Below are positions 16,660 through 25,302 of a stretch of DNA of 32,946 nucleotides, piece by piece. This DNA is from Hespellia stercorisuis DSM 15480 (GTDB taxonomy: Bacteria; Bacillota; Clostridia; Lachnospirales; Lachnospiraceae). Position numbers and translations under genes: made by a program. The notes under the pieces were generated by a model. That model searched no databases. It was given only the letters and a program-made list of their open reading frames with translations, and had not been told where the DNA came from. Location: NCBI RefSeq assembly GCF_900142165.1, contig NZ_FQZY01000048.1, positions 1 through 32,946 on the forward strand. Direction: 5' to 3'. The stretch's first letter is position 1. Each line of letters starts with the position of its first letter.

Positions 16660-19233
16660 TTATGCCGGATTTCTTCCGCAGCACTGTTTGTACTTCTTGC
16701 CTGAACCGCACGGGCATGGATCGTTCGGATAAATCTTTTTCTCCTCGCGCTTCTTCGGTGCACGTGCAGCGCTCTCATCCTTGTTCGTACCGGTCACCTT
16801 CGCCACCTGTTCACGCTCGACCTTCTGTTCAATTCTGATATGGAACAGCATACGCACCGTATCCTCTGTGATCGCGTTTGTCATGGCTCCGAACATGTCG
16901 TAGCCCACCATCTTGTACTCGACAAGCGGATCTCTCTGACCGTAAGCCTGAAGACCGATTCCCTGTCTCAGCTGATCCATGTCATCAATGTGATCCATCC
17001 ATTTTGCGTCGATGACCCTGAGCAGAACCACGCGCTCCACTTCACGCAGGTGTTCCGGCTCCGGAAATTCCAGTTCCTTCGCCTCGTAGGCCTTGACCGC
17101 ACGCTCCTTCAGCATATGCTTCAATTCCTTCTGCTGGAGGTTCTGCACTTCTTCGATCTTCGGCACCTCCATCGGAATCGTTGCGTGGAGACTGACGTCC
17201 AGTTCCTTCAGATCCCACTCCTCCTGCGGAAGTTCCGGTGAGATGCAGTGGTCAACCGTGTTTTCCACATAATCTGTAATCATGTGGTAGATGGAATCTC
17301 TCATGCTCTTTCCATCCAGAACACTTCTCCGCTCTTCGTAGATAATCTCTCTCTGCTCGTTCATAACCTGATCGTATTCCAACAGATTCTTACGAATACC
17401 AAAGTTGTTGCTCTCTATCTTCTTCTGCGCCTTCTCAATCGCATTGGAAAGCATCTTATGTTCAATCTGTTCTCCGTCTTCCACACCCAGAGTGTTGAAT
17501 ACTTCCATCAGACGCTCTGATCCGAACAACCGCATCAGATCATCCTCCAGAGAAATATAGAATCTGGATTCGCCCGGATCACCCTGACGTCCGGAACGAC
17601 CACGCAGCTGATTGTCAATACGTCTTGATTCATGACGCTCCGTTCCGATGATCTTCAGTCCGCCTGCCGCCCTTGCAGCGTCGTCCAACTTAATATCGGT
17701 ACCACGACCCGCCATGTTGGTTGCGATGGTAACCGCACCATGCACACCGGCGTCCGCCACGATTTCGGCCTCCATCTCATGGAACTTCGCATTCAGCACC
17801 TTGTGCTGGATGCCTCTCTTCTTCAGCATCCGGCTCAACAGCTCGGAAATCTCGATTGTGATCGTACCCACCAGTACCGGCTGGCCTGTAGCATGAGCTT
17901 TCTCTACTTCTTCCACAACCGCCTGGAATTTCTCCTTCTGGGTTTTATATACCGCATCCTCCAGGTCGATTCTCTGAATCGGCTCGTTCGTCGGAATCTC
18001 AATAACGTCCATGCCGTAAATGTCACGGAACTCTTTTTCCTCAGTGAGTGCGGTACCGGTCATACCACTTTTCTTTTCATATTTATTAAACAGATTCTGG
18101 AACGTAATCGTCGCCAGTGTCTTACTCTCCCGGCGGACTTTCACGTGCTCCTTCGCCTCGATTGCCTGATGCAGGCCGTCAGAATAACGGCGTCCCGGCA
18201 TGATACGTCCGGTAAACTCATCAACGATGACCACCTCTCCATCCGGGGTCACCACATAATCCTGATCGCGGAACATCAGATTGTGTGCGCGCAGGGCAAG
18301 GATCGTGTTGTGCTGGATCTCCAGATTCTCCGGATCCGCAAGGTTTTCAATATGAAAGAACTTCTCGACCTTCTTCACACCGTCCTCAGTAAGATTGACC
18401 GTCTTCTCTTTTTCATTGACAATATAGTCTCCGGTCTCCTCAATGTCCTCTCCCATGATGGCGTTCATCTTGGAAAATTCTCCGCTCGCCTCACCTCTCT
18501 GCAGCTGACCAGCCAGAATATCGCATGCGTCGTACAATTTCGTAGACTTTCCGCTCTGTCCTGAAATGATAAGTGGTGTTCTCGCCTCATCAATCAGTAC
18601 GGAATCGACCTCATCGATGATTGCATACTTCAGCCCTCTCTGCACCAGCTGCTCTTTGTAAATGACCATGTTGTCACGCAGATAATCAAACCCAAGTTCG
18701 TTGTTCGTAATATAAGTAATATCACAGCTATACGCTGCTCTTCTCTCATCATTGTCCATGTCATTGAGCACAACTCCGACCGTCAGTCCCAAAAATTCAT
18801 GAACCTGTCCCATCCACTCCGCATCACGCTTTGCCAGATAGTCGTTGACTGTGACGATATGAACCCCCTCGCCGGCCAGTGCATTGAGGTACGCCGGAAG
18901 TGTAGATACCAGTGTCTTACCTTCACCTGTCTTCATCTCGGAGATTCGCCCCTGGTGAAGAATGATACCACCTACCAGCTGGACACGGTAATGGCGCATC
19001 CCGAGTGTTCTGAATGCAGCCTCTCTCACAACCGCATAAGCCTCCGGAAGAATATCATCCAGAGTCTCTCCATCTTTCAGCCGTGCTCTAAATTCTTTTG
19101 TTTTATTCTTTAATTCTTCATCTGACAGTTCTTTCATCGCCTGTTCCATCGACTCAATCCTGTCCACAATCGGATAAACCCGTTTTAGTTCATTCTCGCT
19201 GTGTGTTCCAAAAATCTTCGTAATTAGACTCAT
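16660..19233 (-). CDS. secA: Preprotein translocase ATPase SecA
   Basis: An 857-residue motor that pushes preproteins through SecYEG at the membrane. Present are Walker A MKTGEGKT (100-107), the [25 protein letters not shown]-type block, the preprotein cross-linking domain, the second ATPase fold ([11 protein letters not shown] and [18 protein letters not shown]), and a C-terminal zinc-binding tail with Cys840, Cys842, Cys851 and Cys852 ([16 protein letters not shown]). The start ATG 19233 is supported by AAGGAG 7 nt upstream; longer in-frame starts would add 38 basic residues encoded by short tandem repeats and unlike SecA. A hairpin follows the gene. Confidence 0.97.
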   Translation of the reverse strand: MSLITKIFGTHSENELKRVYPIVDRIESMEQAMKELSDEELKNKTKEFRARLKDGETLDDILPEAYAVVREAAFRTLGMRHYRVQLVGGIILHQGRISEMKTGEGKTLVSTLPAYLNALAGEGVHIVTVNDYLAKRDAEWMGQVHEFLGLTVGVVLNDMDNDERRAAYSCDITYITNNELGFDYLRDNMVIYKEQLVQRGLKYAIIDEVDSVLIDEARTPLIISGQSGKSTKLYDACDILAGQLQRGEASGEFSKMNAIMGEDIEETGDYIVNEKEKTVNLTEDGVKKVEKFFHIENLADPENLEIQHNTILALRAHNLMFRDQDYVVTPDGEVVIVDEFTGRIMPGRRYSDGLHQAIEAKEHVKVRRESKTLATITFQNLFNKYEKKSGMTGTALTEEKEFRDIYGMDVIEIPTNEPIQRIDLEDAVYKTQKEKFQAVVEEVEKAHATGQPVLVGTITIEISELLSRMLKKRGIQHKVLNAKFHEMEAEIVADAGVHGAVTIATNMAGRGTDIKLDDAARAAGGLKIIGTERHESRRIDNQLRGRSGRQGDPGESRFYISLEDDLMRLFGSERLMEVFNTLGVEDGEQIEHKMLSNAIEKAQKKIESNNFGIRKNLLEYDQVMNEQREIIYEERRSVLDGKSMRDSIYHMITDYVENTVDHCISPELPQEEWDLKELDVSLHATIPMEVPKIEEVQNLQQKELKHMLKERAVKAYEAKELEFPEPEHLREVERVVLLRVIDAKWMDHIDDMDQLRQGIGLQAYGQRDPLVEYKMVGYDMFGAMTNAITEDTVRMLFHIRIEQKVEREQVAKVTGTNKDESAARAPKKREEKKIYPNDPCPCGSGKKYKQCCGRNPA

Positions 19234-19339
19234 AAATTTACTCCTTGTAATTTTACTTCTTGTAATTTTACTATTCTTCATTCTAACACTTACAGAAAAT
19301 TTGTTCAACCAGTTTATTCTGTTCTTTCCTTTTGCTTCT

Positions 19340-19367
19340 TTGCACAAATGGAAAAGTATGCTATATT
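19340..19367 (+). promoter_or_regulatory. Candidate sigma-A promoter of thrH
   Basis: TTGCAC (19340-19345), a 16-nt spacer and TATATT (19362-19367), about 80 nt upstream of the thrH start. The leader shows only weak inverted repeats; no T-box or riboswitch was recognised. Confidence 0.5.
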
Positions 19368-19454
19368 AAATGTAGTACTGTGATTTTTTAGCAGAGTACA
19401 GCGCCATTATTAGTTATTATCACTACAAGTATCTGTTGCAGGAGGAATATCATT

Positions 19455-20054
19455 ATGAATATTGTATGCTTAGATTTAGAGGGAGTTTTAGTCCCTGAGA
19501 TATGGATTGCATTCGCCAAGGCCAGCGGAATTCCGGAGTTGAAGAGAACCACACGCGACGAGCCGGATTACGACAAGCTGATGAACTGGCGTCTTGGAAT
19601 CCTCAGAGAGCATGGCCTTGGATTAAAAGAAATCCAGGAGACCATTGCCACCATCGACCCGATACCGGGAGCAAAGGAGTTTTTAGATGAACTCCGCTCT
19701 ATCACGCAGGTTATCATCATCAGCGATACCTTCACACAGTTTGCAACCCCGCTGATGGAAAAGCTGGGCTGGCCTACTATTTTCTGTAACTCACTGGACG
19801 TGGCAGAGGACGGCTCTATCTCCGGTTTCAGGATGCGTATCCCGGAGTCCAAACTGAACACAGTGAAGGCCCTGCAGTCCATCGGTTACGAGACGATTGC
19901 AAGCGGTGACAGCTTCAATGACCTGGGAATGATTCAGGCGAGCAAGGCCGGATTCCTTTTCAAGAGTACCGATCAAATCAAGGCGGACTATCCGCAGTTT
20001 CCGGCTTTTGAAGAGTACGGCGAGCTGCTGGACGCCATCAAAAAAGCATTGTAG
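19455..20054 (+). CDS. thrH: ThrH: phosphoserine phosphatase / homoserine phosphotransferase
   Basis: A 199-residue HAD-superfamily enzyme. Motif I is the ThrH-specific LDLEGVLVPEIW (Asp6 nucleophile, with Glu8 in place of the usual second Asp); motif II is ISDTFTQFA; motifs III and IV are the Lys-containing PESKLNTV and GDSFNDLGM. In Pseudomonas, ThrH dephosphorylates phosphoserine and transfers the phosphate to homoserine, replacing ThrB. Here hom and lysC lie 4-6 kb away and no thrB is in the window, so a threonine-branch role is plausible. GGAGG precedes the ATG; a dedicated promoter and terminator make it monocistronic. Confidence 0.9.
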   Translation: MNIVCLDLEGVLVPEIWIAFAKASGIPELKRTTRDEPDYDKLMNWRLGILREHGLGLKEIQETIATIDPIPGAKEFLDELRSITQVIIISDTFTQFATPLMEKLGWPTIFCNSLDVAEDGSISGFRMRIPESKLNTVKALQSIGYETIASGDSFNDLGMIQASKAGFLFKSTDQIKADYPQFPAFEEYGELLDAIKKAL

Positions 20055-20070
20055 TACAATAAACAGATCA

Positions 20071-20106
20071 AAAACGCCTGCACGGACGAATCCTTGCAGG
20101 CGTTTT
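20071..20106. terminator. Bidirectional terminator between thrH and hisA
   Basis: AAAACGCCTGCA (20071-20082) and TGCAGGCGTTTT (20095-20106) form a perfect 12-bp stem, 12-nt loop, with T-runs on both strands. It sits between two convergent genes. Confidence 0.85.
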
Positions 20107-20107
20107 T

Positions 20108-20899
20108 TCATCTGTTCTCATCCTTCGCGCCGTTATACCTCGCGATTTTCTCGTACGGTATCGCTCCGCCGAACAAATCCAACGCACTTCCTATCGTAAA
20201 ATCCAGCTTTCCGCCGCTGGTCTCCTCGAACTTCCGCAGATCCTCCATACTGCCGATTCCTCCGGCATAGGTGATTGGGATTTTCCCCCAGTCACTCAGG
20301 AGACGTACCAATTCCAGTTCCACCCCGGACGCTTTTCCTTCCACATCCACACCGTGCACCAGAAATTCATCACAGCAGCCCGCCAGTTTATCCAGAACCG
20401 ACTCCTCCAGTTTCACCTCGGTAAATGTCTGCCAACGGTCAGTCACAATATAGTAGTCCCCGTCCTTCTTCCGGCAGCTCAGGTCCAGAACGATCTTCTC
20501 TCTTCCCACGGCCTGCACCAGGCGCGCGAGATTCTCCCACTGGATCTTTCCCTCTTGAAACACATAAGAAGTCACAATCACATGGCTTGCCCCGGCACGG
20601 ATATACTCCTGCGCGTTGTCCGCATGGATTCCTCCGCCGATCTGCAGCCCCTCCGGATATGCTGCCAGCGCTTTCATGGCCTGCGCTTTTGTCGCCTCAT
20701 AATATTCCGAGGTCGAGGGGTTGAGGAGAATGATATGTCCTCCCATCAATCCATCCGCCCGGTAGCGCTTCGCATAATAATCTGCGCCCAGCTCCGATGC
20801 GAAATTTGTGTCTGCCTGATCTCCCTGATCCTTCAGGCTCCCTCCGACGATCTGCTTGACGGTTCCATTATGTATATCTATGCATGGTCTGAATTTCAT
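20108..20899 (-). CDS. hisA: HisA, eukaryotic-type ProFAR isomerase
   Basis: A 263-residue TIM-barrel isomerase of histidine synthesis (ProFAR to PRFAR). The start FRPCIDIHNGTVKQIVGGSL (catalytic Asp8), the internal QIGGGIHADNAQEYIRAGA and the second catalytic region VLDLSCRKKDGDYYIVTDRWQ, HGVDVEGKASGVE and ITYAGGIGSMEDL follow the fungal His6-like branch, rather than common bacterial HisA with its PAIDLxxGxxVRLxQGD opening. Such forms also occur in some Clostridia and Bacteroidetes. AGGGGGA precedes ATG 20899. There are no other his genes here; upstream in the same direction is paaK, 89 nt away, with no clear terminator between. Confidence 0.85.
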   Translation of the reverse strand: MKFRPCIDIHNGTVKQIVGGSLKDQGDQADTNFASELGADYYAKRYRADGLMGGHIILLNPSTSEYYEATKAQAMKALAAYPEGLQIGGGIHADNAQEYIRAGASHVIVTSYVFQEGKIQWENLARLVQAVGREKIVLDLSCRKKDGDYYIVTDRWQTFTEVKLEESVLDKLAGCCDEFLVHGVDVEGKASGVELELVRLLSDWGKIPITYAGGIGSMEDLRKFEETSGGKLDFTIGSALDLFGGAIPYEKIARYNGAKDENR

Positions 20900-20988
20900 T
20901 CTCTTCCCCCTCTTATCCCTGAGCCTCAGCCCATCCTAAACGCGCTCTGTTAAAGAACTTTCTTTTTTAATCTTTTCTAGTTTCTCTC

Positions 20989-22221
20989 TTAATATCTGTT
21001 GTCGAACACGCGGGTCGATTTCTTTTCACTGCGCGGCAGATCGCCGATCTGAACCGGCTTCACATTTACCGCAATACCGATCTTCGCCTTGAACGCTTCT
21101 TTGATTGACGCTGTCGCCTGTTTCTTTTCGACACCTTTTTCAATCTCCACAAACAATGTACAAACATCCTTCCCGTTCAGATGATCCAGCATAAACTGAT
21201 ACTCACTTGACGCCTCCGGAACGTCCTTGAGCATCTCCTCGATCTGGCTTGGGAAAATGTTCACGCCCTTCACCTTCACCATGTCGTCTGTTCTTCCGAT
21301 CAGGGTGTCAATTCGCGGGAATTTCGAACCGCACTTACACTCGCCTGGAATAAATCTGGTGATGTCATGTGTGCGGTAGCGGATCAACGGCGCTCCCTGC
21401 TTACGGAGTGTCGTGATGACAAGCTCACCGCTCTCGCCATCCGGCACCGTCTTGCCGGTCTTCGGATCAATGATTTCAAAGTAAAGATAGTCATCCCAGT
21501 AATGCATACCGCACTCGTACTCACAGCTCATGGCAATCCCCGGCCCGTAGACCTCCGTCAGTCCATAGACGTCATACAGTTGAACCCCCAGTTCATTTGC
21601 TATTCTCGCGCGCATTTTCTCACCCCACCGCTCCGAACCGATGACGCCTTTTTTCAGATGGATCTTATCACTGATGCCGCGCTTTGCAATCTCTTCCGCC
21701 AGGAGCAGGGCATAGGAGGAGGTCGCACAAAGCACCGTGGATTTCAGATCCTGCATCATACGAAGCTGTTTGTCTGTGTTGCCCGGTCCCATGGGAATTG
21801 TCATTGCACCCAGGTACTCCGCTCCCAGCTGAAAACCGATACCGGCCGTCCACAATCCGTAGCCCGGTGTGATATGCACACGGTCGAGCGCTGTGATTCC
21901 GGCCATCTCGTAACATCTGGCAAACATTTTCGCCCAGTCATCCACGTCCTTCTGTGTATAGGGAATGATGACCGGAGTTCCCGTCGTGCCGGAGGAAGAA
22001 TGGATCCGGACGATTTCTTCGTCCGGAACAGCCTGCAGGCCCAGTGGATACGCCTCCCTCAGATCGCCTTTCCACGTGAATGGAAGTTTCTCAAAATCTT
22101 CCTGAGACTGAATCTGTTCAATATTGATTCCCTCGAATTTTTCGCGGTAAAAACAATCCTTTGCCGTCAGTGTCTTTAAATTTTCTTTGATAAGATTGAA
22201 TTGCAGCTCTGTCATTTTCAT
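20989..22221 (-). CDS. paaK: Phenylacetate-CoA ligase-type aryl-acid:CoA ligase
   Basis: A 410-residue member of the adenylate-forming family, PaaK branch. The AMP-binding loop SSSGTTGTP is at 75-83, the A5 block YDVYGLTEVYGPGIAMSCE follows, then GELVITTLRKQGAPLIRYRTHD and the hinge DDMVKVKGVNIFPSQIEEML. PaaK enzymes join arylacetates such as phenylacetate to CoA using ATP. Being directly behind iorA-iorB (3 nt after the iorB stop), it probably handles the aryl-acetyl-CoA made by that oxidoreductase, either running in reverse to conserve energy or activating the free acid. AGGAGAG precedes the ATG. Confidence 0.9.
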   Translation of the reverse strand: MKMTELQFNLIKENLKTLTAKDCFYREKFEGINIEQIQSQEDFEKLPFTWKGDLREAYPLGLQAVPDEEIVRIHSSSGTTGTPVIIPYTQKDVDDWAKMFARCYEMAGITALDRVHITPGYGLWTAGIGFQLGAEYLGAMTIPMGPGNTDKQLRMMQDLKSTVLCATSSYALLLAEEIAKRGISDKIHLKKGVIGSERWGEKMRARIANELGVQLYDVYGLTEVYGPGIAMSCEYECGMHYWDDYLYFEIIDPKTGKTVPDGESGELVITTLRKQGAPLIRYRTHDITRFIPGECKCGSKFPRIDTLIGRTDDMVKVKGVNIFPSQIEEMLKDVPEASSEYQFMLDHLNGKDVCTLFVEIEKGVEKKQATASIKEAFKAKIGIAVNVKPVQIGDLPRSEKKSTRVFDNRY

Positions 22222-22224
22222 CGT

Positions 22225-22806
22225 CTATCTCTCCTTCGCACCCAGCTCCAGCGCCTGTTTGTTCATCACAAAGAACTGTTCTTTTCCGTTTGCCCTGATG
22301 GCAGTTTCCATTTCCTCCAGTGTCACGTCCAACGCGCCTGATGCGACGGCCGCTCCAAGCAGCGCCACATTCAGCACCCTGGCCGATCCGGCACTCTCGC
22401 AGATTGCATCCCCATCCACGACCACCAGATTCTGCACAGTTTTCTTCAGATATTCTATCATCTCAGTTCCCTCATACACCTGCCCGCTCAGGGTGGATGT
22501 AGTCGGCTTTACCGCCTTTTTATTTACGATCACCTGTCCGTCCGCCTTCAGATAAGGAAGTGCACGCACTGCCTCCGCCGGTTCAAATGCGATGATCACA
22601 TCCGCGCTGCCATGTGGAATCAGAGGCGAATGTATCTCCTCTCCCATTCTCACATGACTGACGACCGATCCGCCGCGCTGTGCCATTCCGATGGTCTCAG
22701 ATGCACGAACCTGCTGCCCCTTTTCCATCGCTGCATACGCGATCAGCTTGCTGGCAAGAACCACGCCCTGACCGCCGACTCCGCAAAGTAAACAATTTTT
22801 ATTCAT
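22225..22806 (-). CDS. iorB: Indolepyruvate:ferredoxin oxidoreductase, beta subunit
   Basis: A 193-residue gamma-domain subunit of the 2-oxoacid:ferredoxin oxidoreductase family. It starts NCLLCGVGGQGVVLASKLIA, the GxGGQG motif of this domain, followed by SETIGMAQRGGSVVSHVRMG and the AEAVRALPYLKADGQVIVN segment, all standard for IorB. It pairs with IorA to oxidise arylpyruvates to aryl-acetyl-CoA with ferredoxin as electron acceptor. The ATG at 22806 overlaps the end of iorA by 8 nt and is served by GGAGGGAGAG; a longer in-frame start at 22827 would lie within iorA. The overlap implies coupled translation. Confidence 0.92.
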   Translation of the reverse strand: MNKNCLLCGVGGQGVVLASKLIAYAAMEKGQQVRASETIGMAQRGGSVVSHVRMGEEIHSPLIPHGSADVIIAFEPAEAVRALPYLKADGQVIVNKKAVKPTTSTLSGQVYEGTEMIEYLKKTVQNLVVVDGDAICESAGSARVLNVALLGAAVASGALDVTLEEMETAIRANGKEQFFVMNKQALELGAKER

Positions 22807-24631
22807 GGTTCTCTCCCTCCTTTTCAATCACAATTGCGCCGCTCGGACAGACCTGTGCACACAGTCCGCATCCAAAACAGAGTGATGGTTCAATGACGAT
22901 CCTGCCGTCATTCACGGTAATTGCAGGACAGCCCAGCTGACTGACGCACGCCTTGCAATTGATGCAGTTCTCCTGCCGAACCACGTATGCCCTGGACGGC
23001 TTTGCGACCGCAATACACGGAGACTGGAACAGAATCACCCGCACGCCTTTTTCATCCGCCACTTTTTTCACGGCCTCCACGGCCTCGTCAAGCTTCAGCG
23101 GATCCGCTTTCACAATGTCCGCCACCCCGATACCGGTGAGGATCCGCTCAATGCTGATCCGGTTCGCTACGTCTTCCGGCTTCTGTGACGGATTCATCAT
23201 GGTCACTCCGGTTCCGGGATGTGGCTGGTGTCCGGTCATAGCAGTCGTCGAGTTATCCAGCACCACCAGAACGATATCGGTTTGATTATAGACCGCATTA
23301 ATCACCCCCGTGATCCCCGATGCAAAAAATGTAGAGTCTCCGATGAACGCAAAATTTACTGCATCCGGCTCTATAATATGCAGGCCCTGGGCAATGGTCA
23401 CATCTGCCCCCATACACAGACAGGTGTCCACCATGTCCAGCGGTTTTGCATTTCCCAGCGTGTAGCAGCCGATGTCTCCACTAAAGACTGCTTTCTTTCC
23501 CCGCATTGCCTTCTTAACTGCATAGAAAGAAGCCCGGTGCGGACAGCCCGCGCAGAGTACCGGCGGTCGGATTGGGAGCTGTGGTGCCTCCTCCTGTCTC
23601 AAATTCGGAACAGTCTGCAGTGCCTCGTTTTCCAGATAGACTGCCAGATCAGCAGTCACGCTCTCCACACTGTTCTCTCCGGCAACCGCCGTATCACGGC
23701 TCAGTTTTCCCTTGATCACCGTAGACAGATGATATTTTCCCACGAGCAGGAGCAATGCCCGCTCGATCACCGGTTCCAGTTCCTCAAGGACCAGTACCTC
23801 ATCGACCGACCGGAGAAATTCCAGCGCCAGTTCCTCCGGAAATGGATGGGGCGTTCCCACCTTCAGAAGCGGTACTCCGTCCGGGAGTACTTCTTTTATG
23901 TACGCATAGCTTACGCCGCCTGTGGCAATTCCCTTTTTCCCAGTTCCCTGCTCCAGTTTGTTTCTATTATAAGAAGAGAATACTTTGGATAGCTCCACAT
24001 TCCGATCCTCAATCTTCTTGTGATTTTGAAAGGAAAGTCTCGGAAAGATCACCCATCTCCCCGTATCCTTCACAAATCCTTCCGGCTCCGCCACTTCAAG
24101 CTCCGGTAACAGCTGAATGCTGGCACGTCCGTGACAAACTCTCGTCGTCGGCCGAAACAGCACCGGTGTCTGGTACTCCTCCGAGTAGGCGAAGGCTTCA
24201 CCGATCATCTCATACGCCTCCTCAGGTGAGGACGGATCGAACACCGGCAGTTTTGAAAACTGCCCGAACAATCTGGTGTCCTGCTCTGTCTGGGAAGAAA
24301 TCGGTCCCGGATCATCTGCGGAAATGATCACCATGCCGCCCTTCACGCCGATATACGCCAGACTCATCAGCGGATCCGACGCGACATTCAGCCCCACCTG
24401 TTTCATCGTCACCAGCGTCCGCGCACCGGCATACGCCGCACCGGCACCGACCTCCATGGCTGCCTTCTCATTCACTGACCACTCCACGTGAATTTTTCCC
24501 GTATTATGCTTTGCCACTGTCTCCAGTATCTCCGTGGACGGAGTCCCCGGATACCCGGCTACCATACGCACCCCGGCCCGGATCGCACCCAGCGCAATCG
24601 CTTCATTACCCATCAATAATTTTTTCTTCAT
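22799..24631 (-). CDS. iorA: Indolepyruvate:ferredoxin oxidoreductase, alpha subunit
   Basis: A 610-residue thiamine-diphosphate and iron-sulfur enzyme. It oxidatively decarboxylates aryl pyruvates derived from Trp, Phe or Tyr. N-terminal pyrimidine-binding domain (GNEAIALGAIRAGVRMVAGYPGTPSTEI), central domain, TDP-pyrophosphate-binding domain (CAGCPHRASFYAVKKA; FSGDIGCYTLG, then VVLDNSTTAMTGHQPHPG), and a C-terminal two-cluster ferredoxin domain with Cys556, 559, 562, 568 and Cys585, 588, 591, 595. Length and order match IorA. The ATG is preceded by AAGGGG. First gene of the iorA-iorB-paaK run. Confidence 0.94.
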   Translation of the reverse strand: MKKKLLMGNEAIALGAIRAGVRMVAGYPGTPSTEILETVAKHNTGKIHVEWSVNEKAAMEVGAGAAYAGARTLVTMKQVGLNVASDPLMSLAYIGVKGGMVIISADDPGPISSQTEQDTRLFGQFSKLPVFDPSSPEEAYEMIGEAFAYSEEYQTPVLFRPTTRVCHGRASIQLLPELEVAEPEGFVKDTGRWVIFPRLSFQNHKKIEDRNVELSKVFSSYNRNKLEQGTGKKGIATGGVSYAYIKEVLPDGVPLLKVGTPHPFPEELALEFLRSVDEVLVLEELEPVIERALLLLVGKYHLSTVIKGKLSRDTAVAGENSVESVTADLAVYLENEALQTVPNLRQEEAPQLPIRPPVLCAGCPHRASFYAVKKAMRGKKAVFSGDIGCYTLGNAKPLDMVDTCLCMGADVTIAQGLHIIEPDAVNFAFIGDSTFFASGITGVINAVYNQTDIVLVVLDNSTTAMTGHQPHPGTGVTMMNPSQKPEDVANRISIERILTGIGVADIVKADPLKLDEAVEAVKKVADEKGVRVILFQSPCIAVAKPSRAYVVRQENCINCKACVSQLGCPAITVNDGRIVIEPSLCFGCGLCAQVCPSGAIVIEKEGENHE

Positions 24632-24753
24632 ATGTATGAACCCCTTTCACACGTTATCTAATTAAAAAGTCTACCATAAACCTCATCGAAAATCCACTAC
24701 AAATCCGATTGAGGGAGCGCCCGCAAAATCCAAAGGAATTTCCTATTGCATAA

Positions 24754-24786
24754 AAAAGACAGCCGTGAAATCTGCGGCTGCCTTTT
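24754..24786 (-). terminator. Rho-independent terminator after the lipoprotein gene
   Basis: AAAAGACAGCCG (24754-24765) pairs with CGGCTGCCTTTT (24775-24786) with one mismatch; on the minus strand the stem ends in a run of six or more T. Confidence 0.8.
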
Positions 24787-24790
24787 GCCC

Positions 24791-25150
24791 TTAACGGGCT
24801 GTGTTGTTATTTTCTGTTGTATTTTCAGCGTTGTCGTTCAGGTTGTCGCCGGTATTGTCCGTGTTGTTGTCAGTTTTGTTGGTTTCGTTATTGTCTCTGG
24901 TGATGTCGTCCACGACCTTATCTGCAGCATCTGTGGTGTCATCCACTGCATGGTCAATGCCGTCTCCCACATCTTTGGCCGCATCGCCTGCCACGCCGTC
25001 CTTGGCCGCGGAGTCCTTCGTCGTGTCCTGACCGCTGGTCGCTCCGTTCACATTGCCTTTATCGGTCTTGTTTGTACTCCCGCACGCTGTCATTCCCATC
25101 ACTACCGCTACGCATAAAATCAACACCAACCATTGTTTTACTTTTCTCAT
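24791..25150 (-). CDS. Small secreted lipoprotein of unknown function
   Basis: A 119-residue protein. The N-terminus is a lipoprotein signal peptide: basic MRKVKQ, hydrophobic WLVLILCVAVVMG, then a lipobox M-T-A-C with Cys23 as the likely lipidated residue. The mature part is very hydrophilic and low in complexity: Asp, Asn, Thr and Lys dominate, with DAAKDVGDGIDHAVDDTTDA (helical, amphipathic) followed by an Asn/Thr/Asp-rich tail. There is no recognised enzymatic domain. It is probably anchored to the outer face of the membrane. A clear terminator follows; the upstream AT-rich gap contains TTGCAA-16-TATTAT-like elements, but no promoter is certain. Similar short lipoproteins with acidic repetitive tails are common in Lachnospiraceae. 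Confidence 0.8.
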   Translation of the reverse strand: MRKVKQWLVLILCVAVVMGMTACGSTNKTDKGNVNGATSGQDTTKDSAAKDGVAGDAAKDVGDGIDHAVDDTTDAADKVVDDITRDNNETNKTDNNTDNTGDNLNDNAENTTENNNTAR

Positions 25151-25271
25151 CGCAAATCTCCCTTTTCATAATATTTATGATAGTAATATTTGCAATAATT
25201 TGATTTTTATACATGTTTTTTTCTGCAATCTCATTTTGTAGCTGTTTTTCATGTTTTTATGATGTTAAAAT

Positions 25272-25291
25272 GTTTCACTGCAGCAGGAAAC
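25272..25291 (-). terminator. Weak hairpin after fbp
   Basis: GTTTC/GAAAC (25272-25276 / 25287-25291) forms a short stem 12 nt after the fbp stop, with ATTTTAA next on the minus strand. Marginal. Confidence 0.3.
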
Positions 25292-25302
25292 TGCCATTCG
25301 TT

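Noticed and set aside
17632-18564. 310-codon plus-strand frame inside secA
   Set aside because: Antisense shadow of highly conserved secA coding sequence; no ribosome binding site or family resemblance.
19234-19454. Possible T-box or riboswitch ahead of thrH
   Set aside because: The leader is short and shows only weak repeats; no T-box motif (TGGNACCGCG-like) is present.
23219-23992. 257-codon plus-strand frame opposite iorA
   Set aside because: Shadow of the TDP-binding coding region; no start signal.
25151-25302. Promoter for the lipoprotein gene (TTGCAA-16-TATTAT)
   Set aside because: The -10 would lie too close to the start codon to leave a proper ribosome binding site, so I do not call it.
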